Shown here in pieces: positions 21,121 through 29,719 of a stretch of DNA of 35,052 nucleotides (position 1 is the first letter of the stretch; each line of letters starts with the position of its first letter). Below the pieces are notes generated by a model. The model searched no databases. It saw nothing but the letters and a program-made list of their open reading frames with translations, and was not told the origin of the DNA. Source of the stretch: Hyphomonas oceanitis SCH89 (GTDB taxonomy: Bacteria; Pseudomonadota; Alphaproteobacteria; Caulobacterales; Hyphomonadaceae). Location of the stretch: assembly GCF_000685295.1 (NCBI RefSeq), contig NZ_ARYL01000037.1:1-35052 (forward strand). Reading direction: 5' to 3'. A program made the translations under genes and the position numbers.

Positions 21121-23697
21121 TCAGAGCCGGTTTTTGAAGTAGTTGAGCGCCTCTTCAACTGACAACTCCCGAGAAGAATTTCCGACACGCGTATAGATGA
21201 CCGATGACTTCGCTCCCGACTTCTTGTCAGCTTTCGTAACATATATGGGGTCGCGAGAACGCCGAACGCTGATCGCACAGAAATCCAGGCCATCTACCTG
21301 ATGAAACGCGGTTTCAAGAAAGCTCGTGCAAAAGGCTTGTCCGAACTCGGCCACCAACAAGTCGTGCAGTCGGAGTTCAAAGCCGTCGCGGTTTGGCTTC
21401 CTGAAAGTGGCGTAGTCCCGCTCCAGTCCCACAATATTCTTGTTGTCATCGATGCCAATACAAAGAACTCCGCCGGACGTGTTCGCAAGCGCAGCTATGG
21501 CGACCAACACTGCCTGTTCCATTGCTGTGTCAATTTTCTCATCCTGGAAATTCCACCGAAGAGAAGACTTGAACTCACGATCTTTAGATTCCCCCTTCGA
21601 AACAAGCTCCAGAATTGGATCCGCGCCAGTTTCCGATTTCGGCTCCGTCAATTCCTCTGGCTGGCGGACGTATGTGACGTAAAAGCCTTTTACTGCCCTT
21701 AGTTCCTGCAGACGGTTCTCTATGCTGAAAGCATTATTCATTTCGAAGCGCTGAAAAATATCGAGGCCACGATCGAGAACAATCTTCCATCCTGTCTCGG
21801 TCGAGATGGATCGGCCGTGAAGACTATCTGCGGAAACAAATCTCCACTCAAACAAGACGCCAGCCATACGGGCCGCGTCTGCAACTTGACCAAGATAGTC
21901 GGACTGCTGAACGGCTCGTGTTTCGTCCTCAACTGTCGTCAACATGACTTGCACCTCATCTTCGGGGGCTTTGCGTCGGACAACAGTTTCGATGAACTCC
22001 ATCACCGCACGAGTTTGATGAAAGACTCGAATATAAGGATCGACGATCTCAACTCTCTTCGCACCTTGCAAATAGGGACCGAATAATAAGTCGAAACTGA
22101 CGCCTTTCTGGTTCTCCTGGTATTCTCGGTGACCTTCCGAAGGCTGATCCGCTGCTTTAGATGCTGTCGCGCCAGCTGAATCAGCCGACGAGGGGGGCGC
22201 GTCGACATCGGATACCTCAGTCGGTCTCGCGCCGCGATTGTAGTAGGACGGATATTGTGTCTCCTCCAAAGTCGCAACCGACTTTATCTCTCCGTTCGCC
22301 GTCGAATAGGCGAAGTCGACGTCCGGGTAAGTGGAGTCAATTCTCATCAACTGGTCCTTGACGCGCTTGCGGCCTTCGATCGACAATCGAAGCAGCTCCT
22401 CTACTTCCTCGGTCGTCGCCCCATCGTGCGGGAAGATGATTTTCATGAGCCCGGAGAAAGTCTTCCTGATTCCATCTCGGTCGCGTGTCGAAATATCGGA
22501 CGCCAGACGGAATGAATTTGCAAACCGATCCGAATAGTCGTCGTTGCGAAGGTGTTTTAGAATCTCCGCAATGTAGTCGACCACAAATCCATAGCCGCTG
22601 GAGAACATCTCGCCACGAATGACATCCACTTCCCAGCCGGGGATGTAGGCGTGAATGCGGTCGATAAAGGCGCTATCGTAGTATTTTTCAGGAAGCTCAT
22701 CGAAGAGGTCGGTGTTCTTCAACATGTAGGGGAGCGTGTGACGTGTGTTTCCAACAAATACCATGGAAGCTTCAGCACCCAGCGTCTCGATGCCTCGCGA
22801 GAAGCTTTTGTTCGCCATGTAGTTCTTCATGATGTCGACGAGACCTTTGTCGACGCGCTTGGCTTTACCCGCGAACTCGTCAAAAGCCACCACGTCCCAG
22901 TAGCCGACTAGGCCTATATTCCCAGTACTGTTGTTTACGAACAATTTTGGAACGCTGACCTCGCCACCTGAAATCAGTATGCCGTGCGGCGAAAACTCCG
23001 AATATATGTGCGACTTGCCGGTACCTTTCGGACCCAGCTCAATCAGATTGTAGTTGCGCTCTACAAACGGAATCAGCCGCATGAGTTGGGTAAGCTTATT
23101 GCGACGCCCGAGGAATTCCGGTCTGAAGCCGATGCTCTGAATGAGCAGGTCAATCCACTCGTCAGTCGTGAACTCCTTCCGGGCGGACAGGTACTCCTGA
23201 TAGTCGAAATGGGACAACTGGATAGGCTTCAGGTCCTCAAGGATCCACGGAGAAGCATCCTTATCCTCAGTGTACTGGTACTCAATGTCACAAATGCACC
23301 ATACCCCTCCCACCAGCAGTTTGGGATGAGCCTTAACCGTGACAGAATCGACGATCACATTCTTGATGCCAAGGTTTGAAAAGATGGCCTGGTAAGCATC
23401 CTTCTTCTCGTTAAGAGCAACGGTTACCCGGTCGATGACTTTATAGCGGCCTTTTTCTTTGATGTTCGACTGCACGAGTTTTGCTTCGTTGCGGTGTACA
23501 TAGTGCTTGCGCAGTATCTCTTTTACCGTCGCAATACCGGTCTGAATCGAGGCCTCGTCATCGGTCGCGCAATACTGACCAAGAAGATACTCAAGCACGT
23601 AGGAGGGTACGATAGCGTTTCCCTTGACCGCCTTAACCAGGTCTTTTCGCACGACGCGTCCCGCGAAATGCCGGTTGATCTTTTCATCGAGGGACAT
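21121..23697 (-). CDS. brxL: BrxL-type BREX protein with PLD-like and AlbA_2 C-terminus
   Basis: This protein has 858 residues. The N-terminal 460 are a standard BrxL: the opening INRHFAGRVVRKDLVKAVKGN segment, an AAA+ core with Walker A GPKGTGKS (222-229), Walker B VVAFDEFAG (D273, E274), sensor N317 and an arginine-finger-like R347. Ordinary BrxL proteins (about 680 residues) end in a Lon-like protease domain. Here a loose Ser/Ala/Pro-rich linker (about 490-522) leads instead to a domain resembling the PLD-like MIT_C fold (525-680; FDLLFGPYLQGAKRVEIVDPYIR, later a LHGRS histidine) and a Schlafen-type AlbA_2 domain (about 695-858; E708-F-K710, NTSGGVLCIGIDDN, YTRVGNSSREL). No Ser/Lys protease dyad is visible. 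It ends the BREX operon, 11 bases after pglZ. Confidence 0.88.
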   Translation of the reverse strand: MSLDEKINRHFAGRVVRKDLVKAVKGNAIVPSYVLEYLLGQYCATDDEASIQTGIATVKEILRKHYVHRNEAKLVQSNIKEKGRYKVIDRVTVALNEKKDAYQAIFSNLGIKNVIVDSVTVKAHPKLLVGGVWCICDIEYQYTEDKDASPWILEDLKPIQLSHFDYQEYLSARKEFTTDEWIDLLIQSIGFRPEFLGRRNKLTQLMRLIPFVERNYNLIELGPKGTGKSHIYSEFSPHGILISGGEVSVPKLFVNNSTGNIGLVGYWDVVAFDEFAGKAKRVDKGLVDIMKNYMANKSFSRGIETLGAEASMVFVGNTRHTLPYMLKNTDLFDELPEKYYDSAFIDRIHAYIPGWEVDVIRGEMFSSGYGFVVDYIAEILKHLRNDDYSDRFANSFRLASDISTRDRDGIRKTFSGLMKIIFPHDGATTEEVEELLRLSIEGRKRVKDQLMRIDSTYPDVDFAYSTANGEIKSVATLEETQYPSYYNRGARPTEVSDVDAPPSSADSAGATASKAADQPSEGHREYQENQKGVSFDLLFGPYLQGAKRVEIVDPYIRVFHQTRAVMEFIETVVRRKAPEDEVQVMLTTVEDETRAVQQSDYLGQVADAARMAGVLFEWRFVSADSLHGRSISTETGWKIVLDRGLDIFQRFEMNNAFSIENRLQELRAVKGFYVTYVRQPEELTEPKSETGADPILELVSKGESKDREFKSSLRWNFQDEKIDTAMEQAVLVAIAALANTSGGVLCIGIDDNKNIVGLERDYATFRKPNRDGFELRLHDLLVAEFGQAFCTSFLETAFHQVDGLDFCAISVRRSRDPIYVTKADKKSGAKSSVIYTRVGNSSRELSVEEALNYFKNRL

Positions 23698-23708
23698 GGT
23701 GTGGGCTC

Positions 23709-26213
23709 CTAAAAGTCAAAGTCGCGGCTGATGCGTGGACGCAGCGAATAGGTGACCGCCCTATAATCTTTAAATGTTTGCGTTTTGCCATGCCGTTCCT
23801 GAAGTTTCAGGTAAACGTCTTGTCCATTGAAGGCATCGGCCTCACGAGACAGAAGCAATTGTACAGTTTGCTCCCGCTCCCTCGTGTCATTGGATGTGCT
23901 GTCGAACGTGAGCTGGTGACGCTCGGAAATGAGCGTTCCGTCGGACGCATAGAGGCCAATAAACAGGTCTCTTGGGACGCATTTGTCCGTGACTGCGGTC
24001 GATTGGAACAGTTTTACCGCAATCTGATTGGACGTAATTGCGGCACTCTTGCTTGAGTGTATCTCAACCTCAGCGCTAACAATGTCCGTCTTGCGCGACT
24101 TCCGTATTCGCAGAACCGGTATGACGACCTCTTGCAAGCTCGCTCCGCCATGCACGAACCGACTTCCGGATCCCTGCCGCCTGAGCCGGTTAATTGATTT
24201 GGGGATCAAGACTTCCATCTCGCCGGAAAGCCCCAACTGTTTAGATGAAAATTTCTTGAACCCCGGACTGTCCGAGAGGTCGCGCCCCAGAACAAATCGC
24301 CGGTTTCGGAAAATCACATTCTTGCCATCCGCCTGGTCGAGCAGGAAACTACTCTCTTCAATTTCTCTTTGCTGAAACAGGAAACCGTGATCGGAAGTGA
24401 CAAGGATGGAGGAGGCGTTCGCGGACGTGAGTTTGCGAACCATTTCTACCAGTTCCTGAATCGCGTCCTCTGCTGCATCAAACGTCCGTTCCTCTGTTCC
24501 AGGTTTATCGCCGATCGCGTCGATCTGATTGTGGTAAATGTAGACGACATCATTTTCTCGTGTGATTTCCCGGGCGTCGTCTTTGGTCATATTCAGAAGT
24601 TCATCGGCCTTCATGACGTGAACACGCGCGTCGCCTTCGTGCTTCGCTAGGATTTTCTCTCTGTTCACAGTGCCTTGTGTGCTGAGGCCACCCTCAAGGA
24701 TCTCCCCAGTTTCTTTTTCCGCAAAGCTTAAATCCTCGTTCGGCAGCAGGGCCGCCATTCCAAGCTGCGTATAACTAGGAAGCGCCGAGAGGGCAGGAGT
24801 GAGCTGCGCGTCGAAACGGTCGTTTCCGCGAATTCGACGCGCGAGTTCTTCGCCAACCTCGTATCGCAGCGCGTCAGAGATGATCACGATTGCCTTTTGA
24901 TCCTTCCGCCGGAAGGCGCCCACCTCCTTGTTATAAAAGTCCATTTGATTCAAAAGTTCGGAGGAGCGCCAGGTCTCCACGCCATCGACGCAGCGCTGCC
25001 AATTGTCATTGAGGGCGGTCAAAAACTTGTTGGTGTAGAAATTCTCAACGACGTCCATAAGCCGGGCAGGACGATCGAGCTCTTTGATCTGCCGCGCATG
25101 AAAGACATGCTTGCGATAGGTCTGATCGATTTGGAACCAGACCCCCGCATAGTTTTGAAGGCCTTGATCAAAGGAATCGACATGCAAGTCGGCTTCGGCG
25201 ACCAGCTGAAAGAGTTTCGCGGCAAACTGGATGGAGAGGTAGACGTGCTCGAATCGGTCGAACCAGTGCGCATGGCGACGCGAATCAATGATCTCCTTGA
25301 CCTCATTGAAGTTCATGGTGTGGTTGGCGACTTCTCCCGCCAGGCTGGCGACCAGATGCAAATCAATCGCTTCGAACGCGTCGGCCCCGCCCATATGTCG
25401 AAAATCGAGCGTTTTGACCTTTTCCGCCACCGACAGGACTGCGGAGAATTTCTCTGACAAGGTCTCGAAGTCGTCCGCACAGTGGCGATTCTTCTTCCAG
25501 CGATTAAAGAAGACAAGTGCGTCATCTGATAATGTCCCGGATCTACCAGCTGTCCGCTCAAATGAAGTCTTGAATAGTTCGAGCGCAAAGTCCTCGAGAT
25601 CAGGGTCGGTGCTGCCGTATCCAAACGCACGGTCGATTGTCCTCCAGAACACATCCAGCAACTGACTGCGCTCCAGCAGCTTGAGAGACTCGTCTCGTTC
25701 CGAAGCAAGATCGGCCAACAATTGCTCAACTGCCTCATCGAACGATCGCTCAGCCCCGCACGCGACACAGATCATCTTTGTGAGAACGACACCCGGGTCT
25801 TCTTCCCGCTTGAGCATCGCTGCAAGTGCCGTCACGCGTTTGCCAGAGCGGAAAAACTCCTGATGCGCTTCGATGAGGTCCCGAAACTTCGGTCCGAGAC
25901 CTAGCTCGCCGAGCCACATGCTGATTTGGTCTGCCTGAAAGAGGCCGCTCGCCATCTGGACATCAAATAGCCAATTGTCCGTTGGTTTTTCCGGCTCAGG
26001 ACCGTTCTTGAAAATCAAAAACTTCTGATCGGGCTCTTCTCGAAGGATGCGATACTTCAGTCCGAACTCGTTGTTCTCGATCACGACCTTCTCGACACCA
26101 GCCAATTCCACAGAGTCGAAAGCACCTTGCATCTCGCTCTTGGCATCATACCAAAAGACAATGCGATGCTTGTCGAACTGGGCTTCAAGCCCTTTGGCGA
26201 TACGCTGATCCAT
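23709..26213 (-). CDS. pglZ: PglZ, alkaline-phosphatase-family BREX protein
   Basis: This 834-residue protein has the metal-dependent phosphatase core in its second half: D447 in VIISDALRYEVGEEL, the likely nucleophile T482 in SYTQLGMAALLP, D565 in HNQIDAIGD, D608-H609 in LVTSDHGF and H688 in FVHGGASLQEVVIPV. These give the two-metal site of the alkaline phosphatase superfamily. The first 430 residues are the helical N-terminal part typical of BREX type 1 PglZ. PglZ is required for both BREX DNA modification and phage exclusion, where it acts with PglX. The start lies 2 bases after the pglX stop. Confidence 0.95.
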   Translation of the reverse strand: MDQRIAKGLEAQFDKHRIVFWYDAKSEMQGAFDSVELAGVEKVVIENNEFGLKYRILREEPDQKFLIFKNGPEPEKPTDNWLFDVQMASGLFQADQISMWLGELGLGPKFRDLIEAHQEFFRSGKRVTALAAMLKREEDPGVVLTKMICVACGAERSFDEAVEQLLADLASERDESLKLLERSQLLDVFWRTIDRAFGYGSTDPDLEDFALELFKTSFERTAGRSGTLSDDALVFFNRWKKNRHCADDFETLSEKFSAVLSVAEKVKTLDFRHMGGADAFEAIDLHLVASLAGEVANHTMNFNEVKEIIDSRRHAHWFDRFEHVYLSIQFAAKLFQLVAEADLHVDSFDQGLQNYAGVWFQIDQTYRKHVFHARQIKELDRPARLMDVVENFYTNKFLTALNDNWQRCVDGVETWRSSELLNQMDFYNKEVGAFRRKDQKAIVIISDALRYEVGEELARRIRGNDRFDAQLTPALSALPSYTQLGMAALLPNEDLSFAEKETGEILEGGLSTQGTVNREKILAKHEGDARVHVMKADELLNMTKDDAREITRENDVVYIYHNQIDAIGDKPGTEERTFDAAEDAIQELVEMVRKLTSANASSILVTSDHGFLFQQREIEESSFLLDQADGKNVIFRNRRFVLGRDLSDSPGFKKFSSKQLGLSGEMEVLIPKSINRLRRQGSGSRFVHGGASLQEVVIPVLRIRKSRKTDIVSAEVEIHSSKSAAITSNQIAVKLFQSTAVTDKCVPRDLFIGLYASDGTLISERHQLTFDSTSNDTREREQTVQLLLSREADAFNGQDVYLKLQERHGKTQTFKDYRAVTYSLRPRISRDFDF

Positions 26214-26215
26214 AC

Positions 26216-29200
26216 CTAGTCGCTAAGCCCCTTAATGGGGGCAAGTGCGGTGCCGAATTTGGGATAGTTCGTTTTGACGCCATCGTCGAGATCGATGGTC
26301 AGTTTCGCCTCGGCCAGCGGGAACAAGACATCGCGCTCATACGTCTCCAGTTCGCGAAGGATCTTGTTGACCCGGTCCTTCTCCTTCAAGGCTTTCGTCT
26401 TCTCGCCCGCACTGGCCTCGCCGCTCACTTCGACTGCCTCTTGTTCTCGGAAATGAGCCTGCAGCTTAAAGCGGAAGTCACGCAGATAGTCATTGAGAAT
26501 GACGCTCACCGTGTCGGGTTGGTAGCGGTGCATATAGATCAGCACATTGAAGCTGCCGCTCGGGCTGGAGAACATCCAGTAGAGTGGGCGCTTCTTGTAG
26601 CGCTTGACGTGATCGGCGTAGAAATCCTTGGTGAAATACTTGCGGATGTCCTTGCCTAAGGCTTCTTCGACAAAGGCGAGGTTTTCCTGGAATTTCTCTT
26701 CGCCAAAGGTCTTGCGCAGGAACAGGCGGAAGCGTTCGGTGATGTCGTCCGGGAACCAGTCGCCGTCGAGCACGGGGATGACGTTGTCCTCGTCCGGCAT
26801 GAAGCTCGGCTCGGGCACGCGGGCGAGGTAGTCGGCCAGCGTTTCGCCCTGATTGGCGAGGATCAGGCCGGGGGTGTCGAGGCTGTAGCGCCCGAACATG
26901 CAGCCCACGGCGTAGGAGAGGAACTCGGCCATGGTGTCGGCGCGCAGGCGGGTCTCGTTCGCTGCGGCGGCGTTCTTGATGCCATAGCGATAGGCGGGGT
27001 TGCAGGTGAGGGTGATCTCGTTCAGCGGCACCTCGGGTGTCAGTTCGTCTTGCAGACCGTAAGCGTCGATGAAGATGCGGTTGTTCTCTTCTTCAAGGCG
27101 CTGCATTTCGTCCGTCATGCCCTGCCAATGGGTGCGGAGGGTGGTGTAGGTGGCCTCCAGTGTATCGGCCCGGTGATCGGGTTGGAGCAGGGGGAGCGTG
27201 GTGAAATCCCAGGAGGTTTCGTAGGCGTCCCAGTCGGAGCGGGCGAGTGCAATCGCTTTCAGCGCGTGGTCTCTAACTTCCGGAAAATCTTTGGGGACAG
27301 GGATTTTGGCAATGTCGCCTTTGTTGAAAGACAAGGTTTGGCTGATGTAGGATAGGAAATGCTGCGAAGTGGCGCTGCACGCCAGCGCAGCTAAATGAAT
27401 TGCCGTCAGTTCATCAGATGGAAAGCCCGATTGACCAGTATCGTCGAAAATACATCCAACAGGCATGTAGCGTGGTGAGAACTTTCCAGAGCTAATTTTG
27501 CTCCAAGTAAATCCCTCTTTGAAGTAATATTCCCGACTTCGCGGACTGGCCTTCAGGCGCCCGTCTGGATCCGCAAATGTGCAGATTTCATTTCCGTCGC
27601 CCTCCCAGTTTACGACGGTTTCGAGATTGCCATACCACTTTCTAAAGTCCCCACCGCTGCTACATGGAAACCACTTACAGCCAGTCTCCTGTGCTTCTTC
27701 ACGCGTCTTCGAACCTGCGGACATGCGTTGCTGTGAAATTTCCGTCCAGTTCCTTTGAAAGATTGTGTTATCGCCGGTGGTTAAACCAGCACGACAATTG
27801 GCGATGCTCTCGATTTTTTCGAGGTCCCCGAAGCAATCGAGTAGTTCCTCTGTCGCCGAGTAGACGATTGGCTCACCTGGAATCTTCCGGAAATCAGAAG
27901 CTTTGGACCGATAAAACCATCCGCAACTATTGTTCTTGATTGCCTCCAGCGTTTTCGGGCTTTGGTTAGACGCGCCACGAAAGTCAGAGAGGCGAATGTA
28001 TCCCCCACGAAAATCTGGCCGATTTCTGTTTTCCACTGTGAAGGTGCAAATTGGCACTGTTGCGCCGTCAAATCCAGAATACTCCAGTTGAACAAGGCTG
28101 GTGATCGTCTTTTCTTTCAGCAGGAACGTGCGAAGTTTCTCGTAGGTAGAGATAAACATCCAGACAAATGGGGTCATGAAACCCAACTGACCTTTCGGAA
28201 GAGCCAACTGCGTGTTCCGAACCATAAAGGCCGAGAACAGGTCTGACTTCACATCGCCGAATGTATCTTTGAGAAAGTTCCCAAGCTTCCCGTTCATCCC
28301 CTTGCCGCCCATATACGGCGGGTTGGCCACCACCACATGATACTTCGGCGACAGCGCCTCGGCCATGCGCAGCACTGCCACGACGCGCTCTTGAACCTCC
28401 TTCAGCAGCAGGTCGCCGCCGAAATCCCGCGTCTCGACCACCCGCAGCGTCTCGGCCGGGTCGCGCAGCTTCGGCACGATCAGCGATCCGAAGTTCTTGG
28501 CCTGCTCGAACTGCCCCAGCGTCTCGCGCAACTCATCCGTGAACAGATCCTTTCCCACCACGGCGGCCACGTCCTGCATCTCAGCGGGGGTAAAGCTCAC
28601 GTTCTGCAACACGCAGATGTCGGGCTTTGCCTCCATCCGCAGGAACCGCCGCCGCCCCAGCTTCGCCGCCGCCTTCATCGCCAGCGCAAAGGCCGCCAGC
28701 GCCCCGGCGCGGTCGTCGATCTCCACCCCCGTCAGGTTGTGCTGCAGGATCAGCGCGGGGATCCTGTCGGCCTCATACCCCTCTTCCTCGTAGATCGCGT
28801 GGAGAAGGTCGAAGGCATAGGTCAGCATGTGCCCCGACCCGCAGGCCGGATCGCAGACCTTGATCTCCTCCGGCTTACCGATCTTCAGGAAATCCGTCTC
28901 GGGCTCCTCCGGCGCGATGTAGTAGTCCATCCGCTCGGCCAGTTTCGATCCCGGCCGGTTCAGCAGCCAGAGCCGCCCCAGCGAGTTCTCGACCAGGTAG
29001 CGGACGATCCAGTGCGGGGTGAAAAGCTGGGTCGCGGCGGGGATGTTCTCGGCCGTGATCTTCTGGTTCTTCTTCAGCCCCGCGAAGACCTGGTCCTTCT
29101 TCTCCGAGATGTAGAACTGGTAGAGCCAGCCGATGATCTCGACGTCCTGACAGGCATCCTCGGTCATCACCGCACGCATGTTGGTGAGAATACTGTCGCT

Positions 29201-29719
29201 CGACAATAGATCGACCGGCATCAGGAGCTCGGTCCAGTCGGCGATTTTCTCAAACATGAATGGCATCACAACGTGCCACTGATTACACACTGCCACGAGA
29301 AGAAGACGATACGCCTCGGCCTCTGGTTCGCGGCTGGGGGCGCTTCGGGTAAGAAGTGCGAGCGCACGCTCACGTACTTTTTGCGGGAGCGCCTCATCGA
29401 TGTGACCGGCCATGGCATCTGACAGAAGAGCTGGGCGCGTTTGACCTTCATTGGGCGACACGGCGTGGACGGCTGTGTACCCGTTCGCGTCCATGAACAT
29501 CAGGGCAGACAGCCGGTTGAACCAGATATAGGCTGCGCGCTCGACAACCTGCGCCTCGCTGGAGATTCTGATCTCACGCTCCAGCGCCGAGACGGCCGTT
29601 GGAAACTCCCGCCGCTCGGCACTGCCTGCCTCCAGGACTGAGGACATGCGAGCGCCTGCCTGCTCAATCAGTGTTCGACGCGCCCATTGCGCAAATTTCT
29701 TCAGTTCCGAAGTATTCAT
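26216..29719 (-). CDS. pglX: PglX, BREX adenine-specific DNA methyltransferase
   Basis: This 1167-residue protein has the N6-adenine methyltransferase motifs: the SAM-binding motif DPACGSGH at 290-297 and the catalytic NPPY at 466-469 (VVANPPYMGGKG). The N-terminal 230 residues are helical, and a large C-terminal region holds target recognition. PglX methylates one strand of a non-palindromic site to mark host DNA. Base composition is strongly mosaic. Flanking parts are GC-rich (44 of 60 bases at 28681-28740; 40 of 60 at 27121-27180), while the part between about 27260 and 28260 (residues about 487-820) is much lower (27 of 60 at 28021-28080). The low part probably includes the target recognition domain and may have been exchanged by recombination. 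The brxC stop and the pglX start abut directly. Confidence 0.96.
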   Translation of the reverse strand: MNTSELKKFAQWARRTLIEQAGARMSSVLEAGSAERREFPTAVSALEREIRISSEAQVVERAAYIWFNRLSALMFMDANGYTAVHAVSPNEGQTRPALLSDAMAGHIDEALPQKVRERALALLTRSAPSREPEAEAYRLLLVAVCNQWHVVMPFMFEKIADWTELLMPVDLLSSDSILTNMRAVMTEDACQDVEIIGWLYQFYISEKKDQVFAGLKKNQKITAENIPAATQLFTPHWIVRYLVENSLGRLWLLNRPGSKLAERMDYYIAPEEPETDFLKIGKPEEIKVCDPACGSGHMLTYAFDLLHAIYEEEGYEADRIPALILQHNLTGVEIDDRAGALAAFALAMKAAAKLGRRRFLRMEAKPDICVLQNVSFTPAEMQDVAAVVGKDLFTDELRETLGQFEQAKNFGSLIVPKLRDPAETLRVVETRDFGGDLLLKEVQERVVAVLRMAEALSPKYHVVVANPPYMGGKGMNGKLGNFLKDTFGDVKSDLFSAFMVRNTQLALPKGQLGFMTPFVWMFISTYEKLRTFLLKEKTITSLVQLEYSGFDGATVPICTFTVENRNRPDFRGGYIRLSDFRGASNQSPKTLEAIKNNSCGWFYRSKASDFRKIPGEPIVYSATEELLDCFGDLEKIESIANCRAGLTTGDNTIFQRNWTEISQQRMSAGSKTREEAQETGCKWFPCSSGGDFRKWYGNLETVVNWEGDGNEICTFADPDGRLKASPRSREYYFKEGFTWSKISSGKFSPRYMPVGCIFDDTGQSGFPSDELTAIHLAALACSATSQHFLSYISQTLSFNKGDIAKIPVPKDFPEVRDHALKAIALARSDWDAYETSWDFTTLPLLQPDHRADTLEATYTTLRTHWQGMTDEMQRLEEENNRIFIDAYGLQDELTPEVPLNEITLTCNPAYRYGIKNAAAANETRLRADTMAEFLSYAVGCMFGRYSLDTPGLILANQGETLADYLARVPEPSFMPDEDNVIPVLDGDWFPDDITERFRLFLRKTFGEEKFQENLAFVEEALGKDIRKYFTKDFYADHVKRYKKRPLYWMFSSPSGSFNVLIYMHRYQPDTVSVILNDYLRDFRFKLQAHFREQEAVEVSGEASAGEKTKALKEKDRVNKILRELETYERDVLFPLAEAKLTIDLDDGVKTNYPKFGTALAPIKGLSD

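Noticed and set aside
28337..29209. Plus-strand open frame of 290 codons
   Set aside because: It is antisense to the GC-rich part of pglX; its leucine-, arginine- and glutamine-heavy composition is that of a shadow.
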